The notes beneath the pieces were generated by a model. The model was not told where the DNA came from. It did no database searches and worked only from the letters and a program-made list of their open reading frames with translations. DNA of 28,265 nt. It comes from JAUVUV01 sp964548275. GTDB lineage: Bacteria; Gemmatimonadota; Glassbacteria; GWA2-58-10. Positions 15,700 to 23,283 of this stretch are shown piece by piece. The translations under genes were made by a program, and so were the position numbers. Position 1 is the stretch's first letter. The number at the start of each line of letters is the position of its first letter. Location of the stretch: the NCBI GenBank assembly GCA_964548275.1, contig CAZJQI010000056.1, positions 1-28,265 of the forward strand, given 5' to 3'.

Positions 15700-17445
15700 T
15701 TACGGGTAGGAGATAATCAGCGCCTTGCAGCGCTCCAGGCCCGGCGCCTCGATCCGATAAACCGCCTCGTTGTCTTTGAAAAAAAGCCGCGGCGAGAGCA
15801 GTTTTTCGTGGCTCTGCTCGCCTTCAGCAGTATCCCACACATATTTGACCCGCAGGTCTCCTTTGACCTGCGCCGGGTCGTCCACCTTGAAACGGACCGT
15901 GTTCTCTCCGTCAAATATCTGCGGGATGGACATGATCCCTGTCTCGAAATAGGTAACAACGTCCAGGTCGCTCACACCGGCCGGAGCAGCTTCTTCTGCC
16001 GAGTCCGGGCGCTTTGTGCTTGAAGTGAGGCGGATGCGCAATTGCCAGCGGTATGTACTGTGAAACGAACTCTCCCCCTCGGCTGCATCGGCGCGATCGA
16101 GAGTGATCAGGAAACGGCCGGGCTTGCTGGCCAGCGTTTTCCAGGGGAGCCATTGGTTATCTTGCGAGATGTCCCGGTTTTTCGGCACCTGGCTGCGGAA
16201 AGCGATCTCGAGCTGGTCGTTCTTCCCGCCGGTGAGTTCGCCGGAGATGAAACCATCCACCAGGATATACGGGCTGTAGAACTCGAGTATCCACTCCCCT
16301 TCTCCGGTGTCTGCGGAGGGTCTGATATACGGAGATACGGGGTAAGTTTCCAGGCCGCTGCCAGTTAGTTTCAGCTCCTCCTGGTCTCCTCTGGACAACA
16401 CGGGGTTGTAGCTGATTTTCCCCCAGGCCTGGCCGAGAGACAGATCGCCCTCCAGGTATTTCGGATATCCCAGTCCTTCAGGCACCCGTGTAAGGTAGGG
16501 TTTCATATATTTCCAGTTGGGGTCGTTCTTCTCGCCGTCACCGCCAACCATGCTCGCACCAACCCGGTAGAAACGCCCTTCGGGAAGGAACATGTCCTTA
16601 TTCTTCTCCGGTACATACCACTTTTTCATGCGGTTGTCCCACCAGCGCTCGATAGTTGTGCCTCTGGGCAGGCTGAAACGCATGTCGTGGAACTTTGTGC
16701 CCATCCTGTACTGGCGGTTGCGGAAAACCACCTCGGGCTCCGTGCCTGCGGCGCGCCAGGCAGCCTCGCTTTCGAATACTTTTTTCGGCTTGACCCAGAG
16801 AGCGCGCTCCAGCTCTTTCTCGGGGAATTCGAAAAACGGACGGCAGCGGTTGGTGTATTTCATATTCGCCCAGACATTCCTGTCATCGCCGACTCCCTCC
16901 CAGTCCAGTATCCGGGCGTCCGGGGTGTCTTTCTCCAGAAGGTAGTATCCATAGCGGGCGTCAAAAGCACCGAAATGGCCGTCCATGCGCAGGCGGTACA
17001 TGGTGTGGAATCCGCCGTTTTCGTGCATGCAGATCACCCGGTCCGCAGCCAGGGAGTCCTTCATGTATTCCTGCCAGAAACCCTCGGCCACTATGCTGTG
17101 CGTGTCGCAGAAGCCCCAGCCGTAGACAAAGAGGTGCTTGTGCAGGTCGCGGACAGATTTTTCCTCACCCCAGGCGCCCTCGAAAGCGTGAGCCATGCCG
17201 CCCGCTCCCTCGCAGAGCCGGTTGTAAAGCCTGAGCCAGTTGAAAAACGATATCGCCCGGTCCCGTTCAGAGGAGTCAGTCACCCCGTCCAGGCGGAATA
17301 TGTCCCTTGACCAGGTAAAAAGGTCGGTGCACTCGGGCCAGCGGTCGCTCACCATCAGCGGCCCCTTGAGCTGTGCGCTGCTCAGGCTGAAAGTCAATAG
17401 AATGCCCAGAATGCATAGAAATAAAATTTTCGCCGTTTGTTTCAT
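15700..17445 (-). CDS. Secreted transglutaminase-like protein
   Basis: This 581-residue protein has a Sec signal peptide (hydrophobic 6-23, cleavage near S-S-A-Q). Residues 105-170 carry the transglutaminase-like triad: Cys113 in W-G-F-C-D-T-H-S, His147 in G-G-F-H-T-M-Y-R, and Asp162 in F-D-A-R-Y-G-Y. The spacing suits the core fold. The remaining 400 residues are beta-rich and aromatic, with no module I recognise; they could bind carbohydrate or peptide. The family includes peptidases and amidases; the sequence does not show which applies. The gene is convergent with the protease, and the KduD-like gene lies 112 bases upstream. It is one of three proteins of this type in the window. Confidence 0.68.
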   Translation of the reverse strand: MKQTAKILFLCILGILLTFSLSSAQLKGPLMVSDRWPECTDLFTWSRDIFRLDGVTDSSERDRAISFFNWLRLYNRLCEGAGGMAHAFEGAWGEEKSVRDLHKHLFVYGWGFCDTHSIVAEGFWQEYMKDSLAADRVICMHENGGFHTMYRLRMDGHFGAFDARYGYYLLEKDTPDARILDWEGVGDDRNVWANMKYTNRCRPFFEFPEKELERALWVKPKKVFESEAAWRAAGTEPEVVFRNRQYRMGTKFHDMRFSLPRGTTIERWWDNRMKKWYVPEKNKDMFLPEGRFYRVGASMVGGDGEKNDPNWKYMKPYLTRVPEGLGYPKYLEGDLSLGQAWGKISYNPVLSRGDQEELKLTGSGLETYPVSPYIRPSADTGEGEWILEFYSPYILVDGFISGELTGGKNDQLEIAFRSQVPKNRDISQDNQWLPWKTLASKPGRFLITLDRADAAEGESSFHSTYRWQLRIRLTSSTKRPDSAEEAAPAGVSDLDVVTYFETGIMSIPQIFDGENTVRFKVDDPAQVKGDLRVKYVWDTAEGEQSHEKLLSPRLFFKDNEAVYRIEAPGLERCKALIISYP

Positions 17446-17557
17446 CTGCGCCCTCCGTATCGGGATTTTTCCAATCTGCTGCAGGATTATATTTTTACTT
17501 ATAATAACAGTTTGTAAAATGAACAGTTACAAAATAATCTGGATTGCTGTTAAAAGC

Positions 17558-18319
17558 TCAACGGCTCATCCAGCCGCCGTCCACCACCAGCACGTGCCCC
17601 TGCACGTAGCGCGAGGCATCCGAGGCAAGGAATATAACTGCCCCGACCATGTCCTCCGGCTCAGCCCACCTGCCCTGGGGAATCCGCTCGAGAATCTGCC
17701 TGTTACGCACCTTGTCTTTTTGCAAGGGAACTGTCACCTCTGTGCACACGTAGCCTGGAGCGATAGCATTAACCGTGATATTGCGCCCGGCCCACTCATT
17801 GGCCAAAGATTTGGTCAGGCCGGCCACGCCGTGCTTGCTGGCCGTGTAAGCCGGGATGGTAATGCCGCCCTGGAAACTCATCAGCGAGGCTACATTGACA
17901 ATCTTGCCGTAACCCCGGGCGAGCATCACTTTTCCCGCAGCCCGGCAGAGCCTGAAAACCGCGTTCAGGTTCAGTTCTATTACAACTTCCCAGTCCTCAT
18001 CGCCGTAATCCTCCACTGGCGCGCGGCGGGTGGTGCCAGCGTTGTTGACCAGTATATCCAGCCTTCCAAAAGATTTTACCGTGGCGTTGACTACCTTCTC
18101 TGCTGCTTCAGGCCGGGTGAGGTCTTCCTGAATTACCAGCGCTTTGCGCCCGAGCTTTTCGATCTCTTGTGCGGTTTGGAACAAAACGTCACTTCGGCTG
18201 ACCAGGGCTACATCCGCACCAGCCTCGGCAAGGCCGATCGCCACCGCCTTGCCGATTCCCCGGCTGGCCCCGGTTACCAGGGCTTTCTTTCCTTGCAAAG
18301 TGAACATGTCGAGAATCAC
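17558..18319 (-). CDS. kduD: KduD-like short-chain dehydrogenase
   Basis: This 253-residue classical SDR has T-G-A-S-R-G-I-G at 16-23 for NAD(P) binding, N-N-A-G at 92-95, and the catalytic Ser145, Tyr158 and Lys162 (Y-T-A-S-K). Length, the M-S-F-Q-G-G-I segment, A-N-E-W-A, N-A-I-A-P-G-Y and the end R-x-V-Q-G-x-V-L-V-V-D-G-G-W closely follow E. coli KduD. KduD is a 2-dehydro-3-deoxy-D-gluconate 5-dehydrogenase of uronate breakdown. KduI is not visible nearby, so the assignment to pectin or uronate metabolism is inference, and a related sugar-acid dehydrogenase is possible. The start is GTG at 18319 with GGAGG four bases before it. It lies about 120 bases after the URO-D gene on the same strand. 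Confidence 0.82.
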   Translation of the reverse strand: MILDMFTLQGKKALVTGASRGIGKAVAIGLAEAGADVALVSRSDVLFQTAQEIEKLGRKALVIQEDLTRPEAAEKVVNATVKSFGRLDILVNNAGTTRRAPVEDYGDEDWEVVIELNLNAVFRLCRAAGKVMLARGYGKIVNVASLMSFQGGITIPAYTASKHGVAGLTKSLANEWAGRNITVNAIAPGYVCTEVTVPLQKDKVRNRQILERIPQGRWAEPEDMVGAVIFLASDASRYVQGHVLVVDGGWMSR

Positions 18320-18441
18320 TTAACCTCCAGATCAAACTTTATGTTTAAGCCTGATAATAGCTGTAATATAAGATAATTAAACAAGTTATTCCAAGCTCTG
18401 CTTTCCGCTTTATCCGACCGTTTAGCTATCCGACCCCGTTT

Positions 18442-19527
18442 TCAGTAAAAACCACTCCGGTATCCTTCCTCCAGCATGGCCAGGAAATTCTCCACTGGCA
18501 CGTAGTCGGCCACTGAGTTGCCTGTGCCCAGGGCCCAGCCACCGCCTGGTGCGCATTTTTCGATCAGAAAACGTGTATGCGCGCGGATCTCCTGTTGGCT
18601 CATCCTGCAGATTTTGTCCATGTCGAAACCACCGAGGATGGCGATCCTGTGGCCGTATTTCTCCTTTGCCTCCCACACCGGCTCGATCACATCCTCGAAC
18701 GAGTGCCTGGCATCCCAGCCACAGGCAACAATATCCTCCATCACCTCACCGAGGTTGCCGCAGGCATGAAGGATTACAGGCTTTCCCTTGCGGTGGGCGG
18801 TCTGAACGATTTTCCTGTGCCACGGGAAAAGGTATTTCCTGTAAACTTCCGGCGAGAGCAGGGTCTGAGTCTTGAATCCCATGTCATCCCCCAGCAACAG
18901 CGCTCCTACTGCCTCCAGAGAGCCGACATTGTCATAATAGGCGACAATCCGGGAGCCCACCGCGGCGAACATGTCCTCGATCAACTGTTCATCCTCATAG
19001 AGCAGGTAGCTGGTACCCTTGTAGCCCAGAAGCCACATCACGTTTTCCAGGACACCCGAAAAGCTGGCGATAATTTTCATCCCCTCGGGAAGAACTTTTA
19101 CCGCCTGTTCGAAATTGGAATAATCCAGTTCAGAGGGATCCGGCCAGGGGTAATTGTCGAAATCCCTGCGGCAGGAAATCGTATGGAAATCAGCGGTGTG
19201 GTATTCCCTTTCACCGAAAGCGGTTACTGCTTTAGGGGGGGCGTTGCGGGGAAAATCGAAGTTTTTCGGGTAGAGACTGATATAATCGTAACCAAGGTAG
19301 TACATGTAATCGATCTGCTGCTGGATCAGACGGAATTCTTCATCGGCACTTCCCGGCGCTGAATGCCTGGTTTGCCTGAACCGGCCGATATGCTGAAGAA
19401 CCTGGAGCTCGATGTTGGAAAGCAGTTCGAAAAAGGGCACCCTGTCCGGCAGCCCCTGCCGCAGAAGGACTTTCTCCAGGCGGCTGAAATCAGGTTCCGG
19501 TTTAATTTTTAGCTTTCCAACGGGCAT
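18442..19527 (-). CDS. URO-D-family methyltransferase-like protein with H-x-C motif
   Basis: This protein of about 361 residues is of the URO-D superfamily. Unlike the paralogue at 1322-2497, it keeps the H-x-C-G zinc-type motif (His254 and Cys256 in I-L-H-A-C-G-N-L) seen in MtaA/MtbA-type corrinoid:thiol methyltransferases. L-G-G-F-D-M-D and G-T-G-N-S motifs lie in the last quarter, as in that group. This favours a methyl-transfer role over haem synthesis, but the acceptor is unknown and no corrinoid protein is nearby. The frame extends to a TTG at 19545; AAGG stands seven bases before the ATG at 19527, so I take that. It lies upstream of the KduD-like gene on the same strand and just inside the right cloverleaf repeat. 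Confidence 0.82.
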   Translation of the reverse strand: MPVGKLKIKPEPDFSRLEKVLLRQGLPDRVPFFELLSNIELQVLQHIGRFRQTRHSAPGSADEEFRLIQQQIDYMYYLGYDYISLYPKNFDFPRNAPPKAVTAFGEREYHTADFHTISCRRDFDNYPWPDPSELDYSNFEQAVKVLPEGMKIIASFSGVLENVMWLLGYKGTSYLLYEDEQLIEDMFAAVGSRIVAYYDNVGSLEAVGALLLGDDMGFKTQTLLSPEVYRKYLFPWHRKIVQTAHRKGKPVILHACGNLGEVMEDIVACGWDARHSFEDVIEPVWEAKEKYGHRIAILGGFDMDKICRMSQQEIRAHTRFLIEKCAPGGGWALGTGNSVADYVPVENFLAMLEEGYRSGFY

Positions 19528-19639
19528 GAGCTGCCTTTCGGTCAATCTTTAGAAACCGTCGGCCTGAAAATTGCAAGAATTTTAGCAGAAATAAAATACA
19601 ACTCCGCATTCTTGCAAGAAATTTTTTTATTCAATTAGC

Positions 19640-19835
19640 CCGATTATTTATAATTTTGTAAGATTTTATGTTTCCCCGGGGCCTGGGGGGCGGCGGGCGC
19701 ATGAAATGCGCTACGTTGCGCTTGCGCAACGGACTGTGCGACTTGGGTCGCACAGTCGCCGCCCCCCTCCCTCGATGGCTGATAAAAATGTGAAAATAAG
19801 TGATTAGACCTGTCAAGGTCTGAGTTTCATAAATA
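19640..19835 (-). repeat. Cloverleaf repeat, right (inverted) copy
   Basis: This is the reverse complement of the repeat at 13379-13575, with its core at 19685-19767. The outer GC stem (GGGGGGCGGC with GCCGCCCCCC) and all three arms are kept. The first arm is longer: two base changes relative to the left copy pair with each other, giving GACTGTGCGAC opposite GTCGCACAGTC. Other differences fall mainly in single-stranded junctions and flanks. Together with 13379-13575 it brackets 6.1 kb. Confidence 0.9.
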
Positions 19836-19874
19836 ATCCGGGCTAATAGCCAAAATCTTTAATAGAGGTTTAAG

Positions 19875-20150
19875 ATGCGCCAAAACAGGCTCAGGCTCGC
19901 TCTATTTTGCACAATCTTGCTCTTTATTTCAACCTTTTCCTTTGCCCAGGCCCCTTCCGAAACAGGCCCGACGATTGCGGGAGTCATCAACGAAGATGGA
20001 AGGTTCAATGTAATCGATCTGGTTCAGATATTAATTGTCATCAAATACGAAACCGATTCGGAAAGAATCCGTGATCTGGCCAATCTCGACCACTCTGCGG
20101 ACGGAAGTATCACCACATCCGACATACTGGTTATGCTGGATCCGGAGTGA
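19875..20150 (+). CDS. Small secreted dockerin-like protein
   Basis: This 91-residue protein has a clear Sec signal peptide (hydrophobic 7-22, cleavage near F-A-Q). The mature part is almost entirely a dockerin-type pair of EF-hand-like motifs: N-E-D-G-R-F-N-V-I-D-L (about 39-49) and D-H-S-A-D-G-S-I-T-T-S-D-I-L (about 72-85). Each has the D-x-D/N-G spacing followed by a hydrophobic helix. AGAGG lies seven bases before the ATG. In cellulosomes dockerins are attached to enzymes; here nothing precedes the domain, so the role is unclear. It could be a detached C-terminal module or a free calcium-binding peptide. It sits directly outside the right cloverleaf repeat. Confidence 0.68.
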   Translation: MRQNRLRLALFCTILLFISTFSFAQAPSETGPTIAGVINEDGRFNVIDLVQILIVIKYETDSERIRDLANLDHSADGSITTSDILVMLDPE

Positions 20151-20183
20151 TCGGTAAAAATCCTTCCATAACCTAAGTCAACG

Positions 20184-20224
20184 AAAAAACGGCTTCCTGT
20201 GATTTTTGCCAGAAAAGCCGTTTA
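20184..20224 (-). terminator. Intrinsic terminator for the 20269-21633 gene
   Basis: AAACGGCTT (20187-20195) pairs with AAGCCGTTT (20215-20223). On the minus strand the stem is followed by six Ts, which fits the gene ending at 20269. On the plus strand only three Ts follow. Confidence 0.65.
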
Positions 20225-20268
20225 AACTCATCTTCCAGCTTACCGAGACCAACATAGCTCACCCTGAG

Positions 20269-21633
20269 TCAGCGGGAACTGTACTCGAGCAGGCAATCAT
20301 GAGTGAGGCTGCCGGGAAAGCGCGCGTAAACCTCCACAGGGCCTGCCACGGTTTCCACCTCACCTTCGAACAATCCATCTTTTAATAACAGTTTATGCCA
20401 CTTGCCGCCGGTTACCACAGCCACTCTCTTTGCATCCGGTACTTTCAGCTTGAACGTATGTATCTTCCCGGCCTCAAGGAACCTGGTCAATGGCAGATAA
20501 AGATATGCCTTGTGCTGGACAAACGGCTCGTAGGTCAGCGGGAAACCGGCCTGTTGCTCTGTGCCTGAATCGGCAACGATTTTATAATTCAAGGTTTCCT
20601 TGAAAGTTCCCTCTTCGCCTTTGAGCTTGGAAAAAAGTCGCAGGACGTATTCACCGGGGCTGGGAAATACAGCGTTTATCTGGCACTGCTCCCTGTCCTG
20701 CTGGACAAAAGTATAGTGAGGTTCGAGCACCCCGCTGCTCTCGATCAGGTCTGCCTCGAACAGGACACTGTCAGGCGCGGAAAGGCTGATATCGACACTG
20801 CTGCCAGCCTGTATGGTGGAATTGGGGTGGCTGCCCACTTTCATCCCGTACTTGAAAAATGACGGCCAGAGGAAAGCCAAACCGATAAACTCTTCCCTGG
20901 AGACCGGTTTCTCGATCTGCTGCCAGGCAACATCATCTGGAAAATGGGTGTAAATCAGCTCTTCTGGCGGGGTCAGAAAATAATAGTTCTCGAATTCGGG
21001 AACAAACTCTCCTTTCTCATTCGGACGGCCTGCGCCCCAGGTACAGTCGATCATGTGCCAGCGTCCATCTGGATTGACAGCGTTCCAGGTGTGGTTGCTC
21101 CCGGAAAAATCCGAGCCTACCCTGTAGCCGTATCCCTTGGCGAATCCTTTGATCTGATGGATCTCAAGCTCGGTTGCCCTGCGCGCAAGATCAGTATACT
21201 GCCTCACTCGTTTGGCTATCGTCTCCGTCATCGCTTCCATCAGCATGGAATATCCGTCGCAGTCTGCGACTCGTTTTTCAAGCACCATTTCGGGTGTAAA
21301 TGCCTCAGAAACCGTGTGGGTGGAAACTGTTTCAGAGTCAGGTGCCTGCTCCCCGGCAGATAATGATGCGAAGAAGCCCTCTGTATCATAAACGATATTG
21401 GCCGTGATCCAGCAAAAAACCGCACGCAGCCTCTCCCGGTCGTTACGCGCGGGCTTTATCAAATAGTCAACCAAAGTCTCGATCGACTCTTCGACCTCTT
21501 TCGGCGCATTGAGAGCGTGTTGGTCGATTGCCTGGTAGTCCTCCGCTGCGGCAAACTCTGGAGCTGTTATCGCCCAGAAGGCTAAGATCACGAGATACAA
21601 ACCTGCAAGAGAGACACTTTTCGGCAAACCCAT
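20269..21633 (-). CDS. Secreted transglutaminase-like protein
   Basis: This 454-residue protein begins with a signal peptide (hydrophobic 8-25, A-x-A-A-A-E cleavage region). A transglutaminase-like domain follows with Cys125 in V-A-D-C-D-G-Y-S, His181 in S-N-H-T-W-N-A-V, and Asp196 in M-I-D-C-T-W-G-A-G. The order and H-T-W-N / D-C-T-W-G wording match the KY-type and bacterial transglut_core group. The second half is beta-rich, with two Ig-like stretches. The frame is open to 21798, overlapping the next gene, but the residues before the ATG at 21633 look unlike protein. GGAG lies eight bases before that ATG, so I use it. A minus-strand terminator follows. Confidence 0.8.
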   Translation of the reverse strand: MGLPKSVSLAGLYLVILAFWAITAPEFAAAEDYQAIDQHALNAPKEVEESIETLVDYLIKPARNDRERLRAVFCWITANIVYDTEGFFASLSAGEQAPDSETVSTHTVSEAFTPEMVLEKRVADCDGYSMLMEAMTETIAKRVRQYTDLARRATELEIHQIKGFAKGYGYRVGSDFSGSNHTWNAVNPDGRWHMIDCTWGAGRPNEKGEFVPEFENYYFLTPPEELIYTHFPDDVAWQQIEKPVSREEFIGLAFLWPSFFKYGMKVGSHPNSTIQAGSSVDISLSAPDSVLFEADLIESSGVLEPHYTFVQQDREQCQINAVFPSPGEYVLRLFSKLKGEEGTFKETLNYKIVADSGTEQQAGFPLTYEPFVQHKAYLYLPLTRFLEAGKIHTFKLKVPDAKRVAVVTGGKWHKLLLKDGLFEGEVETVAGPVEVYARFPGSLTHDCLLEYSSR

Positions 21634-21743
21634 AAACCGTTCTCCGAATCTGAATTCGAAGTTTAGTGTTAAGTTCAATGGTTTTATAAATAAGGCTGAA
21701 AACGTATCATGTAAATCACAGCGGCTTGGGCGGGATTGGCCTC

Positions 21744-22979
21744 TCAGCTTTCTCCCTTCTCGATTAACTTTTGCAAACGGGGGCCCAGGGCTTCGCACTT
21801 GAGATACTCTTTCATGTTTCCCTGATCATCCTGTATCTCGACTTTCACATAAAGCAGGTGCTCGCATTGGAATCCCTCCTCAATGCTTTTGCTGCAATAA
21901 ATAGTGTGCGGGAGGGAATTCCCATCCAGCGGCGGTTTTGCTTTTGCCGAGTCAAACGGACATTGGTCGATAATCTCCTGCAGTCTGAGATCGAAATCTC
22001 CGCCGAGCAGTTCTTTCATCCTGAACAGGCCGGCGAGGTTTGAAACTATCTCCCAGGCCATGCCTCCTCCATGCTTATAGAGTCTGGTCAGGCCAAGCAG
22101 GACATTAACCAGACCGCAGCGCCGCTTGTAGCGTTCACCGAGGAGCTCGAGTTGGGCTGAAGAGAAATTATAGCGCAGGCGGTGTGGCATGAGCGAAATC
22201 ATTTCATCCAGAAGGTCTGCAAAATGGAACAGCAAGGTGTTCCTGTGTTTCAGATCCTCCGGATCCGGGTTGTGGTGGTTGGCGATGATGTGAAATATCT
22301 CTCGTTGATGAACCGGATTAATCGCCATCCCCTCATCTTGAAATAAGCGCGCACTGAGGGCCTGATGTTTTTCAATAAAATGGACGAGATTATCAGACGA
22401 CAGCTCATCCAGGGTTTCCAGGTCCGAGTAAAGGGTGGCGGTCAGAATGCCCATATCATGCAGCAGAGCGGCAGTACCGATACTGACAAGGGAAAGGATC
22501 GTCCAGCGAAGACGAAGGCCGAGCGCTACTGATAGCAAGGTTGTTCTGATACTGTGTTCAAGAATAAGGTCCAGAGGCTTGGCCTGTTCAGAGGTGTTAA
22601 ATTTGACATCGTACATGATCCGGACAATATTCGGGTTGGAGAACAGAATCTCCGTCACCCGCATCACTTTTGCCTGAATCTCTCCATCGGCGAGGAAATT
22701 CGGATAATCCTTGCCTGTTGTAATCCCATCGGCTATCTGGCGAAGGTCCTTGTCCAAAACCTTTTTCACATAGCCCAGGGCGATCTTGTCATCCTTTATA
22801 AACACCCTGTTTTGTACAGGTACGATCTGGTCGCCGAATTTCTTGATCGATTCGATCACCTTTTCTGTCAAACAACCATTACTGAGATCCCGCCGGGTGA
22901 TCAGATAGCTGCCCGCCTTTAACTCGATATCCTTATCGAGTTCCATACCGGGCACCAGATGTTGGGTGCTGATAAGCAT
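21744..22979 (-). CDS. HD-GYP-like protein with degenerate GYP motif
   Basis: This 411-residue cytoplasmic protein has an N-terminal domain of the kind found before HD-GYP phosphodiesterases (about 1-90). An HD domain follows, with His142 (E-H-S-I-R-T), H-D at 174-175 (L-L-H-D-M-G), and H-H at 235-236 in A-N-H-H-N-P. HD-GYP enzymes that cleave cyclic di-GMP normally follow the H-H with E-x-x-D-G-x-G-Y-P; here it reads N-P-D-P-E-D-L, so the GYP signature is lost. Metal ligands are largely kept. It may bind a nucleotide rather than cleave it, or act on another phosphoester. The ATG at 22979 has AAGGA about eleven bases upstream. It is a single gene, divergent from the sulfatase. Confidence 0.72.
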   Translation of the reverse strand: MLISTQHLVPGMELDKDIELKAGSYLITRRDLSNGCLTEKVIESIKKFGDQIVPVQNRVFIKDDKIALGYVKKVLDKDLRQIADGITTGKDYPNFLADGEIQAKVMRVTEILFSNPNIVRIMYDVKFNTSEQAKPLDLILEHSIRTTLLSVALGLRLRWTILSLVSIGTAALLHDMGILTATLYSDLETLDELSSDNLVHFIEKHQALSARLFQDEGMAINPVHQREIFHIIANHHNPDPEDLKHRNTLLFHFADLLDEMISLMPHRLRYNFSSAQLELLGERYKRRCGLVNVLLGLTRLYKHGGGMAWEIVSNLAGLFRMKELLGGDFDLRLQEIIDQCPFDSAKAKPPLDGNSLPHTIYCSKSIEEGFQCEHLLYVKVEIQDDQGNMKEYLKCEALGPRLQKLIEKGES

Positions 22980-23283
22980 GGCGGCAATCCTTGTGCAAGG
23001 AGCTCAGGCCACTGCTTTTTTAATTGAATAAATTGCTGAGTCCACCGGCGGAAATAACTGTCTGAAAAAAATCGCTTTTGAAAAATGAGCAGTTCCCGGA
23101 ATTAATTCAAGCATTAATCAAAAATTATTCTTTCCGTTCACTGATTTACAACCTATTTATAAATTGTCGAAATAATCAAGCAGGTTATCTCTGTAATTAA
23201 CGTTGCTTCAACATATATGCTCCAGCCCAAGCAGGGAAGTGAAAATTAAAACGCAGCTTGCATCCTGTAAAAGGAGTAAGACC
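22980..23283. other. Intergenic region between divergent genes
   Basis: These 304 A/T-rich bases hold no gene or RNA I can support. The frame of the sulfatase stays open to 23203, but its ribosome-binding site places the start at 23284. Promoters for both divergent genes should lie here; no pair of boxes is convincing. Confidence 0.4.

Noticed and set aside
17240..18376. Long plus-strand frame of 378 codons
   Set aside because: It is antisense to the start of the transglutaminase-like gene and to the whole KduD-like gene, both of which carry clear family motifs. It has no recognisable domain itself.
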